A stretch of 64,000 nt of DNA, from contig OX387603.1 of NCBI GenBank assembly GCA_947568835.1, positions 24,142,651 to 24,206,650 of the forward strand, read 5' to 3'. The notes beneath the pieces are model-generated. The model worked only from the letters and a program-made list of their open reading frames with translations. It had not been told where the DNA came from and searched no databases. The translations under genes were made by a program, and so were the position numbers. Shown one piece after another: positions 38,301-53,300 of this stretch. How positions within the stretch are numbered: the stretch's first letter is position 1; every line of letters starts with the position of its first letter. This DNA is from Protonemura montana (taxonomy: Eukaryota; Arthropoda; Insecta; Plecoptera; Nemouridae).

Positions 38301-41300
38301 TCAGTGATGTAGTAGTCCATAAGAAAATAATGGGGAACTCGACTGTTTTAATGAACAGTCCAATTTGTCCAATTGGACAAACCAACATAAATAGGTCTGG
38401 CATATCACTAGACTTTGATATCCTGCAAAGTTACATTAAAAAGGACCTTCACTTTCAAACACGGTATGATTGTGTCCAATAAAACCAACCCATCTCTACG
38501 ACGCGCATGCTCACCTGAGTACTTGGTTGGTGCAGACTATCACCGGCTGCTGACTGTTTTCCATGTTGTCCTTGACTTGCAGGACACAATGCACCCAGAG
38601 CCAGTCGCCTGCGCGTCGCTGCATGCGCAATAGCAAGATGCACGACCGGTCCTGCTCCGACTGCGTTACTGCAACAACAGCGCACGCACCCAAGGTCAGT
38701 TGATAGTCAATCGGCGCACAGGGAGTGTGCACAAGGTCAACAGGGCCGACCAATAGGCGAGCAGGGGTTGCTCAAGGTCACTTTTAAGATTCGTTGCTAC
38801 TTAATTTGTCTGATCTTAAAGTCCCTCGTGCTAGGTAACTGAAAGATTTATTGTTCATGTCTACCTTATCAAACCCTAGAAAACTTGGTTCAAGAATACT
38901 TGTATAATAAAATTATTTTCCCGAAATTAACCGTGCTTTTTACTAAGGGTTGAAAATATTTCAAAATATCAGGTTCGACCCGTACAAAAGTAACAAGTGC
39001 ATGTTACAAACTTCAGGGTAATTAGTTGATTCAACTTGTCAATCCAAATCCTACTTTGAAAAACATTTTTTTATTGAGATATTTTATCAGCATACCGCAT
39101 GTTTAGCCATATAACCGCGGTCCTACTGTCGGTTGTGTCACCGCTCGTGGAGAGGGTGGTCACCGGAGGGTACGGCGACGTACTTACTTAGTCTGTGCTT
39201 GCTCTGCGCCTCCCGCATGCAGTCCCAGTGGAGGAGTTGGTACCAGGACGCTCCGTGGAGTTCCGACCGCGGGAACCCCAAGTGGAACTCGCCACTGAAA
39301 AGGAAAGAACACAGTGTTAGATCTCTTACAGCCTTGCGGAGACCCAGTTGGTCTGTTGCTTTTAGTTGCAGGGTGCTGTGGGGTTAGGAGATTACATAAG
39401 TTGCGTTGGGGTCTGGCTTTCCGGAAGCCGTAATGCCGCCCAGAAATACGAAATTCAATTTTTTTTTTCTAAAACATGCATTAAATTTGAATCAAAACTT
39501 ATTATACCCAGAAAATTTTTTCCTTTTTTTTTAAGTAACATGAATGGCCACTCGGAGTGTGTTTATAGCCCGTTTTTGTCGGCCTTTTGAAAGTTTGATC
39601 CAATTCCCAAACAGTAGTTTAATTTGTTTTTGTGTTTTCGACGGACAAGAACCCTGAAGAATGCCATAATACCAATGAATTAGACTTGATCGAAATGGGA
39701 GAAAAAATGTAGAGAAATGCTCGCACGCCCCCCCGCGCTGAGCCGATCGGGTCGATTCTAGGGAAACCGAAATTATGCAAATCCGCCAGCCTCGACCGTT
39801 TCCCGAAGGCATCTTTGGCGTTCGCTCCCCGACGGATTTCAGTAGCCCCGGGGTTCGATGGCTACTTTCTTACCAATTGCCATTTCATTCAAGTGTAATT
39901 ATACAAACTAAGTTGTAATTCCTATTGTGTGTGTGTTCGTTATAAAGGTGCGTCTGAACAGGTCGATTCATGAATATTGAGAAAGGTCGATTTCTTTCAA
40001 ACTGATACAGTTTTTTATGTCTTCATCGGAGTGGTGTAACTTTTCCCTGGCATTTTAAGGCGAGGCCCTGTGCTATAGGGCCAAAATCGACGCGGCTAAT
40101 GATTCCATCATTTTGACAGACAGCTAATGTGACACCGTCCATTATTCAGTACTCATGCGTACGCAAATTACACGCGTGCTGGAAGCTACAATGCACAATT
40201 CTTCGCCCGACACGAAGGCATTCAAATCCTGGTTGGCACCAAGCCGATGACTCATCTGTCTTCATGTCGACCCCGTGGCTCAATCGCTTTTCGTGGGCCA
40301 CAGCACCGAAAAAACAATGCGGCCCATGTTTTTCATGCGGCGAATTTGCATGCGACATCGAAAAACGACGCGTACACGCACGATTTCAAACAGTGGCTGT
40401 TTTTAATATTTCGGGTAACACGCACATTGCGTATTCTGGCCGCGTTGCAAGGAAGCAACCGAAATTTTCACACCCTCGTACGCAATTCTGCTTAACATCT
40501 ATCAAAATAATTGCACGCTGAATACTTGAGGACATTTTTGCACGGCCTCCAAGGAATGATGGCAGTGACGCTTCTTATCGGCCGAGTGGATGCTGAGATA
40601 CGGATCGAAGGGACAGTGTGCGACTTGATACGCATTCCAATGCTAATTCAGAAGTAGAAGTCGAAGATTATGAGCAAAATCGCCTTACTACTTTGCAATG
40701 AACTGTCATAGATTACCACCTCTTTGAAAGAACAGGCACTCTCAAGACTCCGACGGTCGTTCCATTTTATTGCAGATACTCAACTGATTTTCAATAAAAA
40801 CGTATTTTTCATTTATTTTGGTCATGCTGGGATGTAGACGGGATGCTGGGACCACGGCGCAGGCGTCGAGAGCTTTACATGCCGACACAAGCAATTGAAA
40901 CCGACGCTTATGAATTGCATGTGCAGGGTCGCTCGCTGCAACCACAAAGATGCACCTCTAAAAATAATTGTGACAGGCGACTCACATAATAGGCATACAT
41001 TGTAGGCGCGCATTCCAGAAATAGAAAACAATATCGTCTCCTACCAAGCACATAATCTGCACAAATTGCCGAAGGTTTCGTTCACAGGCAACAAATCTTG
41101 CGGTGCGCACACATGGCGATTGCAGAAAGGCATTATTCTGTGTGGCATTCCTAATAACATGCCATGCGTGATAGGTGGATTTATTCCAATAAACCTTTCG
41201 CCGTCGTCGTCGTAGTCGTCGTCGTCGCCACACTGACGACGGAGACGCTTTCTAAGCGAGATAAATCTGGGATTACGCAAGCGCGCGAGTAAAGCACGTC

Positions 41301-44300
41301 GCTGGGATGTGTACGTGGAAGAGTAATACGCGTGACATTGCATGAAGTACTCATGTTGGGGTCCATGGCGGTATATGGGTGATAGTGTCACTTTGCTTTG
41401 GGTTGGAAGGAGTTTGGCTCGAAGGACTTCAAAATATTTGGGTTTTGGCCCGGATTGAATTCGCTTAGAAGTCTCAAAAATGGAAGTAAACGGTCCCATT
41501 TTAGAGTCGCACCAATTTAGTTAATGTGTAATGTGAAAGATCACAGAGTTTAAGACCAAACAATAAAATTTTGATGTTAACTAGTGTACCATAAGAGTTC
41601 GGGGGTAGTTAAAAGTAAAAGTAAAAAGTAAAACTACAACTCAAACGTCAAATCGATCAATAATCTAATTTTCAAATAAATTCTTTTGAGATAAAGTATT
41701 CGTCATAAACTATAATCCAACCCACACTGTTGCCCATCTCAAAACATTTGCCTCTTAGCTCTGAGAAGATATCAACGGAGGGTCCCCCGTTCTCCTGTTC
41801 TCCTTAGCTATTCTCCTTATCAAAAGGATGGGAAAACTTAAAGGCTACAAAATTTGGCTTGAAAGGGGTGACCAATTTAAGCTTGCCAGTAAATTTCTCT
41901 GCAGCTTGCGACCAACATAGTTGCAGCCACCCCCAGCTTGTTGATCCCACAAGGTGTTGCCATGCGAACGCCATGGGAAGGCTGGGATAGGTCATGGTGG
42001 TCGGCCCCAAGTACTAGCAGGTCACCATATTTATGTGTTTCCCGGTGCGTCGCGCGCATTAAGTAGTGCCCGCGTCTGCGCCGTGCGCGCTTAATTGCGC
42101 CTGGCAGGTGTTTTTTTGTTGTTGTGACAGCGTCGAGTGGTTTGCGATGAAAACCGAACGAATTCAATTACGGGCAATCGTAGGTCGTAGGTGGATACGC
42201 CTTGTTGGTCGGTCGCCACGGGACTCAAAATACGTTGCCGCGGTGTGTGGATTGGTCGCGCTGCAGAGGGGGCCATGCGGCTGACCATGTGTGTAGCGAC
42301 GAGGATTCAATGTAAGTCTGAGGAAGCTGGAGCGAGAAAAACTCTTCCTCTTACATTTTTATGTAGTTTTCGGTTCACCAAATGGTTCAAATTTTCTTAT
42401 ACAATAATCACCGCGAAGCGTAACCCAATATGTCTGCATTTACTTCCCCGTTTAGAGTGTGATTGGTTGCAAAACTTTTCGAACGATTTTTCTGATAAAT
42501 GTATGAAGTGCTAGTTAAGCCCACGACGAAATATTCGAAAAAAATTATCAAAATCGGAACAGCTTTTTGGTTGAGAACGAAGAACAAAAAACTACCCACA
42601 CATGCACGTATCCACACAGTGTATTTTGGTTATGGTGAAATAGAAAATATTGCTACACTCATCAGCATCTCGAACCTTGCCTGTAAAGGGAGTACACTTA
42701 AATATCCTCCGGGTTGATTTTATTTTTGCATTATTTTGAATTATACCGCATCCAATTGAAAACACTACCCGAGCACTCGTATACCTCGGAGACATCGGCC
42801 CCAGAGCAGGCGAGCAAAGACCTCCTCCAAAGTCGTCGTTCTTTCGATTCGGACGCCAAGCCTGTCCACGAGCGACCAAGAAGCCCTAAGTCATCAGCTG
42901 CTGCTAGCTCCTAACAATGCCGAAACGCACCGCGACACAAGCTAGCGCCACACCCTTGACGGTGACCGCGACGTGACCTAGCCCAACCACGCCGAGCTTT
43001 TGTCGCGCGAAGACTCCGTGTGGGAGGTGCGATCCCACTCGAGGAACTCGAGGACGACGTCAATGCGAACTGTGGTCCAATTTTTTTGACGCGCATAACA
43101 ATTTCAGCAAAGAAACTTATGCGGAAAAACTTGATACATTTGCGCTGCCACAACTTTCTTTAGTAAATAAAAGCGTTACCAATTTTAGTAACGATCCTCA
43201 CGCTGCAAATAATAAAGTGGTCCTTAGCCTGGAGGCCGTCTTCACGAAATCTATTTAGACCATGTAAAATTCTAAAGCATGCCCATCTCACCAAACGCGA
43301 CAGAGCCAGACTATCCGAGATACTTAAGGAAAGATGCGCTGCAGTAGAAAAGCATCGGATCACGGTGAACGAATCTCCGACGACGCCACTACACGCTGGC
43401 ATCTATCTAGTTAATGTTTATTTAATAGAAGCGTACTCGCTATTTATCTTTGTGTGCCGGTCTGCGGGTCAACGGATAGGTCAGCCACGGAGGGAATGCG
43501 TGGGATGCTGCGCTCGCCTCTTCGGCGGGGACCTCGGAGGCGGCGCAAAGGCCACGCTTTGACGGACGACTGAAGGAGCTATGTGAGTTGCTGCCACGGT
43601 TCTGTTGGACGGTAGGCATTGGCGGCTTGGGTTACAATATAGGGTTGACCGGTCTACGGGCAACTCACCACATATGCGTCCATATAGGAGCTAATGGAGA
43701 ATAATCATTCAGAACGTAGGTTTGTGGACAGGTATATTTCCAGCCATGTGGAAAACTGGCTTTACAGCGGTCGATTAGCAGAGTAAAAAGACGACAACTT
43801 TTTTTTCTGTACGTCCACCTACTCAAAGCTCTTTCACCTGAGAATCTGAGAAAGTAGCACACAATTTTTGGAAAATCTTTCTAGAGCACCGATTTTCTCG
43901 GCACAACTCCACAAAACCCCTAGAGTTATTGCTAGCTTCAAGTGTTGTGTTATAATTCCAAGTTATCTGTTCAAGTACAAATGTACAGAATGTTGAATTA
44001 TTACGCACAACTAGTTCAGCCCCTGCGCACCGCGACAAAGTGTTAATCTCGCCAAACGGCTCGAACCATGACGAAGCTCAGGTCGGTTATCAAACGCCCC
44101 GCTTTGCCCCTGGCTTTCGAGCCTTGCTGCCCTGGCTTTGCTCTCGACAACAGCGATCACATGATCGCACATCCTAGTTGCAGCTTACCACAGACTTACA
44201 CCATAAACCACCGGTCCGCAGTGCCTTCAGCAGGGAGGCTGCCTCCTCTGCGTCGCTAATCTCTGATATAGCTACACTCTCCAGCGCAGGCTTATAAGCC

Positions 44301-47300
44301 CTAGCGTGGGTGTCTAGTACATACACTATCACATGTATCTCAGAATGTATGAATATATTCCATACCAATGCCTTATCAAAAACTGTACATACCACTGTAC
44401 TGTGCACAACAATGCAATGCACATTGCCATCGCGTATTCGGCTAGGTATACTAAGCCGCGAAGCTACATTTAAATAAAATGTTAATCGTTTCACCCCAGC
44501 CCTGTTACGAGTGCGCAATCGACGCCAACATCTTCACGAGCAGCGACCGCGTTCCCTAATGAAATGATCCCTCGCGACGCTAGCGTGTGAGTGAAAGGCA
44601 TTTGAATTGAATGCCGGCTGCCCGTACAGAAGTGAATACGTCTTAATGCGCTTCTAAAGTAACACCTATATATGCTTCACAAGGCACCCACATACAAAAT
44701 ACACATGTCAGTTATATAGTAAAATGTAGATACGCTCTTTTGTGTCCATCTGATTTCAATAATCAATTCATCAATCGCGTGCGTTGCCTAAAGAAAGACA
44801 GTTAATTCTGTGGCTTCTTTAATGATGGTAATTTTGTTGCAACACCAAGGCGACGCTGGGCAGAGGTGGCTCGACGCTTATATCCAATGCAGATTGCCGT
44901 GCGCATTGTATCATGTTCGAATTACACCGTTAGCGCCATAATGGTCCTCTGGTAGACCGTACCACACCGCACCGGGGAGGGTAACCTCTTCGCGGGGCGA
45001 CGCTTCCAGCTCGATGGCACGTCCATACAGGAGGCGAGAGAGATCAATCATTGCAATGAGCGACGCGCGGAACGTAATTCAAGTAGGGTCTTACTAAAGC
45101 GCGGCCGCCGCGTTATGCGATCGCGGTGAATCGATTCGACGCTACCCACTCGAGTTTGATTCGGAAATAAAACGAATCGCGCTGTTCGCCGTCTGAAGAC
45201 ATGACTGGCTACTGGGAACTCGGCCAACGGACAAAGAAAACGACCGAGGGAAATGTTGGGCTCGTCCGGCAATCATTATAACTCTTTTAATTCTTAATAC
45301 TCGCTCATGATGCGATGTCTATAATTTGCGTTTGAACGGATCATAACTCGGAGATCTTGTTCGTATCACTCATAATTAGTTGCCGAGGCAAATAAAAATG
45401 ACAAAAGCTTGTATATATAGGTATACATAAACCAGGAAGACACCTTCGCGAGTGCCCTATTGCGACCTCCACGCATGGCAATTGTTTATTGTTGGTATCG
45501 GAGGAGATCGTCTCCATCAATCAGACGGATTCATTACACACTCATTACCTTCAGCGGCGTCCTCAGGTGACTGCTCATCTGATCGCCGGATCGGAATAAT
45601 CTCCCACATCGCAGACATATCATGAGCGCGTCCACAACACAGTGCCGAGAAAACCACGATAATGCCGAAGCCTGCCGCACGCCGCGCTCTATTCACTTTC
45701 TGTGGGGAAATCTGCATCTCATTACCAACCATGTCGGCGTAAATAATCTCAGGCCGGGCAATAAGGTATAAGGTCGCTTCAAATTAATGACGCATAACAT
45801 TTGCACTTTGACTAATTAAATGATGCCGCTGCTCATGCGTTGTGCTTCAAAGACCCGGCGAACTGCAGAGTCGCGAGTTCTTCCGGGCTATTCGACGGGA
45901 TTCCTTCACATTCCGGACCAGATTCTCGATAATTGGCGACTGGAGATTCGATCATCTAATCAACAACCATAACGGTGGCCAAAGCCTTCGCGTAAAACCT
46001 CGACATTTGGATGCATCTCTATGCTGCTTAACGAGGACCCACTTGAGATTCCGTCCGTTGGATCGTTTCGAACCCATCGACGCGGTCGCCTAATTGCGAA
46101 ATGCGGGCAAGCACACGGCACCTCGCCCTTGGCCTGCCAGCCCAGCTGGTCCATCAGCCGCACATCCACGTTCTGCAGAGGACGCTGAGAGGTACCAAGG
46201 AGACCAACTGTCGCGCGCGGAGGTCGCGGCCCGAACGCATCGACATCCGTATTCGGAGACGTTCTTTTGAAACGCGGACGATGATAAATGATGTTTTTGA
46301 GTTGTGAAGAAGTTTGCTTGGACTTGGGCGTCCTCGAGATGACTCGTCCTGGAAGCCTACAGTGGCGCGCGTTTGGGAGGATTTTCGAATGGATGTCAGT
46401 AATCTGCTAGCAAAAGAATTTGGTTTTCAACTACCGGAAGTATCCGTCCTGCATAAGTTTGTCAATATTTCTAAATTTTTCACAGTATGTGATGAATATA
46501 CCCTAGATCCGTGGACTTGACGTCAGACGATTTACCTTCTATCTATTTGCATTCATAGCATTTTTAATCCATCCGTTAGAAATGATAATGCATTATTCAT
46601 GCATTACTCATTAAATTAATAGTTATTATTATGAGGTATTTAAATATAGCGGCCCGGAAAATGTATAAATGAAACCAAGGAACTCAGCAATGCAATTTAC
46701 GATTGATCTGCAAGGAACGCCGTTCGATCGGTTAATAAAAGCGGTTGCACATAGCAGACATCGATATGCAATAATCCTTTCATTGATCGCAAATGAAATT
46801 ACCAGCAAGTCTGCTCGGTTCAATTATACGAGCATCATTCCTTCACCGGCGAGCAAATAATGAAGAAAACCGATTAATCAAACTACTTTTCAATGTGTAA
46901 CAGCTTAATTAACATTACTGCCCTAGCTCTATAGCGAATACCACGTGATTTGCGCATTGATTTAATTAAATCCACGTTAATTAGAAACTAGATCATTCAT
47001 CATTGCTTTTGACTATTATTATTATCATTGGATAATCTTTATTATATTATGTGTAATATAAGGGGAAGGCTAGATTAGATGAAGCGGTTGTATTTCATGA
47101 GATGTAGATATTATCTTTTTTATGGTTTTTACGACGACGCATGGTGATCATTGGACTGAGCGAAAATTAGTCAATAAAATACTAGTGTAATTTAATGATT
47201 TTTTACGTGTAAACAATTTAATGTGCACAAATCGTCGAGGCCTTACCCCGTTCTGATTTACTGTGCACAATAACTAAGCCGACAGGTAGCTATAAATAAT

Positions 47301-50300
47301 TAGAATCATTAATAAACGGAGAGCCGTGCGTTTCGCGCAGAGTGATACCAGCTCTCGGCTGAATTCGCAATGCCAAGGATGTGGCGACACGGTATGAGCC
47401 ACAAATAGCCACAAATAGAGCTTACTGTAAACCAACTACTTTTCTTTTTTAACTCTAGCGTAATATGTTTGTTGTAATTTACAACAAACAATCTAATAAA
47501 GAGACCATTTTAATGCACCATATATTATGCAATTCTCGATTAAACTGCTATGCATTTCAAGTATGCACTCAAAGTGCATTCCTAGCCTACGGCGACGCGT
47601 TTTCGCTCGCTTATTTATGTGGCGATCTAGGAAATATGTCTACATTACCATTTTCTTTCTCTATTTGATAAAGAAAATCATGACTTTCTTAACCTTTGAT
47701 ATGTTATCGAAACGACAATTGCCACAAGACCATCAAAGCGAAGCGACCATTCTTGCAAGAGTGTGCGAACGAAGAAATCAAGTTATTCGGCACTCGGATG
47801 GGGAAAATGATATGTTGGGCACACGCACGTTTGCAGAATGCGTTCCTCCAACGCGGACCTACTAGAAGCTTAAAACCTCAGAGCGGCCCCGTCAACCCTC
47901 GGAACATAGCCGCCATTTGTCGATCATCCCGGGGACGATTTCTCCAGATAGGGAGACATCTTGCCTCACTAGCATGTCAGTATGAAATTTCTGGTCTTCT
48001 TGTCCGCAGACCAAAATACCCCACGATAGGTTCATGACCTCATGGCCATTCAGGTCGGAGCATGAGTTGAATGCTGAAACTCATTGGAAGAATGCAAGTA
48101 TCTCGGCCTTTACTGCATCCAGCTTGAGTGAGCACCCTCCAGTTGATGACAAACGCCATATTGCCAGGAGTCACATCACTCGGCGTCAACAGATTCTGAA
48201 ATTGATCGCCAGCGCTGACGCTGATGCACGTGGTCGCCGAACGAAACGACCTCGCGACCGCTTAGCGACTAACGGTCATTGTATGAACTGTACATGGCAT
48301 CTAGGTACGCTGAGGCTGATCGTTTTTGACGCCCTTCCTACCGTCATGAAGAAAATCAAGAGGAAAAAAGATATAATTTAAAAGATATGGACACAATTTC
48401 CCTACTCGATAGTAGACAGTACGTAAGAGTGACTGTAAAGTATGGGTATCTTAACAAATTTAAATATTTCTCCTGTCTAGAGTGTATTTTAAATGCCCTG
48501 AACCAAGATTTATACTTTTTATTGGAGCGTGTACTTATTGGTTCAATGAAATAAAAAACATGCAATTGCAAGTTTATAAGACTACAGCACTATGGAGTGT
48601 ACTCGGCGCCTCCACTATCGGCCTGTCTAATTCTCTCAAAGCTTCCAAAGATCTCCGAACCTTTGCTTAAAGATTCTCTTATTATATGGGTCCAAACGTC
48701 GAGCAAAGACTGTTTAGGGAAATCACTGAGATTAAACTCAGAGCAAACACGATCCTCCCACGCACCGCGAACATCGACCCACAGCCGAGCGACGAATTAA
48801 CGCAAGTCGATAAACGCTCCCTTCCACTAAATCCACCGATCGACGCCGCGAAACAGCGATAACAAACACCGTATCATCGCCTCCATCTCAGCTCGCACCG
48901 TGGCAGCGTTTCGCTCTCGCCTCATGACCCGTGACACGTGACCTCTCCGCCCGTCGGTCACGCGCGCCTGTTTCACGCCTGCACCAGCCGTGCTGCCCCT
49001 GTCCGACAACCCCCGTAAGCGCACACGCTAACCCACGCGACGCAGCCCGCAACACACGCTCAGACGCGTTCGCCCGCTACAAAGAAAATACACCGAAAAC
49101 TGGAGCAATATCGCTCATCTCTCTCTAGTCCATTAGCTCAACGTATCTCGCCATCTCTTACCGAGGCCATGGACCTCGGCTATGCGCAAAGTCCATTGTG
49201 AATGCTTTAAGTCCTGTACTTTACTACACTAAGACTCCTGATGGACGCATATCTGCATAATGTGCATAACTATCTGCATGGCTACTCAGTGGGTTGCTGG
49301 ATTTTTTCTCGCGACCGACGACGGCCGGTGCATACTAACTGCACATGCGTGGTGCACGCGGGGAAAACGGCGCACAAGAAGTGTCTGCGCCAGCCTGGTT
49401 TCGAATCCTGTTCTCTCGGGAGAGTGAATCCATCAATCTCTAGCCATTAGGTTGACAACGGCTGTCCTACGTCGTCTGCATATACATCGCCGCACGACGG
49501 ACAGCAATGCGAGCACCAGCTTATGGCGATGGACGGCTTTCATGGTTTATTGAAGAGGGCCTTGCGCCATGGGGACGCCGCCGGAGAAGGGAGCTCCGAG
49601 AAATGAAAGCGGGCGGAGGTGTTGCGTGAGACTGAAAATGCTTGCACTTTATGGAGTATGACGACATGATCCAGTTTGCAAGGAACGACTCTGATGTTGC
49701 AACAGATGCCTGACTTATTTTTGCTTTATTTTGTATCATCAATGGTGAGCTAGTTAACGATGTAGGCCTGATCTCAGGTGTTCATCTCATCTGTGAGGGG
49801 GGTTCTTGGCCTGAAAGGGTCTGGTTTCCCTAGGTTTTGACATAGAAATATTGGGTATACATGCGTAGTCTAGAGTTCTAGCGCTAATGTTAAAACTTCT
49901 GCTCTATCGAGCACATGAGCTGACAACACTTGGTAATGGTAAGCTGCCCCCCGGTGGCGCAATAGCAACAATTCATTTTAACTAGCCTCTTTATGTCAAT
50001 AATGATTGCATTGAGATTATTTGAGAATAAGTCGCAAAAGCAAGTAATCTTCCAGAAATAGCCGAATAAAGTTTCTTAACTCTCAAAAAGTTAGTGAAAC
50101 CATCGACTAGTTTCGTCCAATTTTGTTGTTGTGTAGTTGTTAGGTCGGTATTTTTCGCAAAAACAGCACTGGGACTGACTAGTACATCTGAGTAGTGACA
50201 AAATTCCGAATAGCCAATGATCCCAAACGTGTAATGCCGGGTACTCACTTTTTGTCTATGTGCACGAACTTCATGTCCATGCTGTGTATCGAGGTGAACA

Positions 50301-53300
50301 CGTTGGTGGCACCCTGGACGACGCACTCCCTGGTTTCAGGCATTGCCACGGGGGTGCAGGTCGCCAGGAAGACAGGTTCGTTGCGGCTGCATAGCGGCAG
50401 GTACGACAGGTAGTGTCCTTGTACCAGCACCACCTGGCGACAGGCGAGAAACACACGGCGTTAGGCTAGGCTCAAACAGAAGGGCAGTTCAAAACATGAT
50501 GGTTGAATTTGCCAACAGGATTCTTGCTAAAATGGTTTGCAAAAAGTTGGGATATGTTGGTGAACAGGCCTGGCTACGATTCTTGCAGAGAAATTCTTAT
50601 TTCAATGGCCACTAATAGATCAGGGAAATGGGTGCTGTATCCTAAGGTCTCGAGATAAAATATCTGTGTGAAAATCAAGGAAATCTATTTTCCGGCTTGC
50701 CACAACTCCAATTTTCTCTCATTTAATGGGAAACCATTACCGAGCGACCAGATTCTGAGCACTATGCTATCGATCAGAGTGGTTTCAAGCCGTGACAGGT
50801 ATTTTATGATCTTGGTCTGATGTCCGAACATGACGAGCTGTCATCTTGCCGGTTTCTTCTCGTCCAGAAGGACGCGCGATTGTCGTAAACCTGTTGCGTT
50901 CCCGCGCCGGACGGTGTGGCTTCTTATTAGAGCATTGATACAGTCATCAGCCGCGACGTGTCAGCCATCGGCAGCAAGCTCGAGTGACTCATGAGTCATG
51001 CAAGGGAGACCATGCTCGACTTGGGCTATGAGAAGGTTTTCAAGAAGGCTTTTTATCTTTATAGGGGTGGGAATATACACACAATTTTGAAAGTCTACTA
51101 GATGGAAACGACAGAGTCATTGTGTCTCCTGAAAGTTCAGATATTTTTTGTAGTTATTGAGATTTTGCTCCAATTAAAAGCTGCTTAAGGATGGGTTGAA
51201 CCCTATTTTGCCCCCCTCCTGTCTCGTTGATATTCGCAACAATGCCAGCATGTGCCAAACCGCATACACATTTTGCTATGGGGATTATGAATAATTTTCC
51301 AATCCACCAGACATTAAACTAAAACTGCCTAAAATAAGGAAAATTTATTTAATTTTAATTTTCAAATTTAGTTTTTACAATTGAAATCTGAGCCGCATGC
51401 CGACTGTCAATAAAGCAGCGACTAGAATATCTTTATAGGTTCGAACTTGAATCGAACTCGGCACATCCAAAGCCAGCGTATTGACTCGGTATTCCGTCTG
51501 CATAGGAAACCAGAGCTCCAGAGCTGCCCGTTGTGCAGCTCGGCAAAATAATGACATCTTACTACATCCACATGGTGCACCCGCGATATTGCAATTATTC
51601 AAATGTGCAGCAACTCGAATGCATTTAAATGCAACTCGACCACGACACAAACAGCATGCAGACTTTGCCATTTATTTTTTATTTTTTCTCCTGCAACCAT
51701 TAAAGCTGCAATGCTTCTGAAGACATTAGCAAATAAACGCTCAACGCAGCGCCAAAGGATTCTCGATAGATGTGGATCGCCGCGTTCGACATATTATCGG
51801 CCAGCTACCATTGTCAATCCTCTGCAATTACACAAATGTGTGCGCTGCACAGCTATTCAATCCCGACATTAAAATAATGCTCGGTCGTATAATTTCACAA
51901 CTAGATTCCAAGTAAACCGCGCAGACTGACCCCTGCGTTTATATGCAATTAACTTATCGAGTCGAGCGGCAGCCAATGAGCGGCCATCGCCGATCTGTAT
52001 TTACCGAGCATGTTACTACGGTTTTTGGCCAATTTGAAATCATCAACTTTGATCCCAGAAAAACTAGCTAATCAAATCTCACCCTTCCCGAAATCTTGTG
52101 AAACCTGCGCTAATGCACGGGTTCTTGCGGCCCGACGTATTTCCTTGCGAAGGTATAATAACATGCATTGACGTTATCGACGAAATCGCTTGCGCCTGCG
52201 TACTATCCAGTTATAATTAAATGCTAAAATAATCCCTGCCCAGCTCGACCCTCTCAATCTGTATACCAGGCTATCTTCTCCATCTCCTCTCTGCATAATG
52301 TTTTACTTATAGAGAACTTATACTTCATGGAGACGCTATACAAGAGTAGGCAAAATTCCAAGATGTCATCCAGGGACACCATTTTAACAGCCCAATGAGG
52401 TTTCGGGTTAAGAATTCTGTCTAAATGTACAAAAAAGCTTCGTCTACCTAATTGACGCCACTTTTTCAGTGGTTTTCTCAGCGAAGTTGCAGCTCTATGA
52501 TTAGCTACTCAGCTCCATGACTGTAAGCCGATCTGAAGAAGTAGCTATTCTGGCCCACGCATTTCGAGGATATTGTTTTGTAATCCAGTGCTGCATGGAA
52601 ATTGAGTGGACAAGAGTTTGTGTGCAGTGACCAATGCGCCGCGTGATGCAGTGGACCACTTGTCTATTCGACGGCTCACTCGGTGTTCTCACTGGCCGTG
52701 TCGGGAGACTTGAATGCGCTATCTGGCGCAAAGTCGAGATAAATCTTACCCCGAGAGCTTAGCAGGAAGGAATCAGGAGGAAATGGCCAGGAATTTAGAC
52801 TCATCAGAGTGTGGAACTGAAAGGTAAAGGATAGCTTTGCCAGTTTTTGTTATGGCATCTAAAAATCTGTTTGCTGAGTACCGATGGTCAAAAAATTATT
52901 ACATACAAATAAGCCATATTTTAAGAAAACCTGTAAACCCACATCATTGAAAGCATGTAATCGTTCTTCAGCCTCGTGAATTGTGCGCATAAATTTTACC
53001 GGCACCGCGCGCGAGAATTTACTTCTGTTTTTGAATAATTCAAAGTCTATTTTAAAAGCCCATCGTTGCGGCAAAACTGGAAACTAGATCTCCAAACAAG
53101 GCAGCAATTCTTTCCGAATGATTCACCCACAGCCTACAACGCCAGACAAACGCTCCCCGTCGACAATCCACGGTCTCTTAGCACAACACCATCGCACCTC
53201 CAAACGCCACTCACTTGTTTTAATTGCCTTGCGCGACAAAATAAGGCCATGTAAGGTGCACTTGTTAATGAAGATACGAGCATCACCCACCGCCAGGGTC

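Larger units (their letters stand above)
39295..50248 (-). other. dysfusion intron (11 kb) splitting PAS-B
   Basis: A very long intron within one domain. It holds mostly AT-rich sequence with CpG patches, a GTC triplet run at 41202-41228, an AAAAGT-rich patch at 41605-41632, and a third copy of the dispersed repeat at 49931-49985. Open frames are short and without domains. I cannot support a nested gene. Confidence 0.6.

Noticed and set aside
37939..38403. 154-codon minus-strand frame in a dysfusion intron, considered as transposase remnant
   Set aside because: No catalytic motif or family resemblance that I could name.
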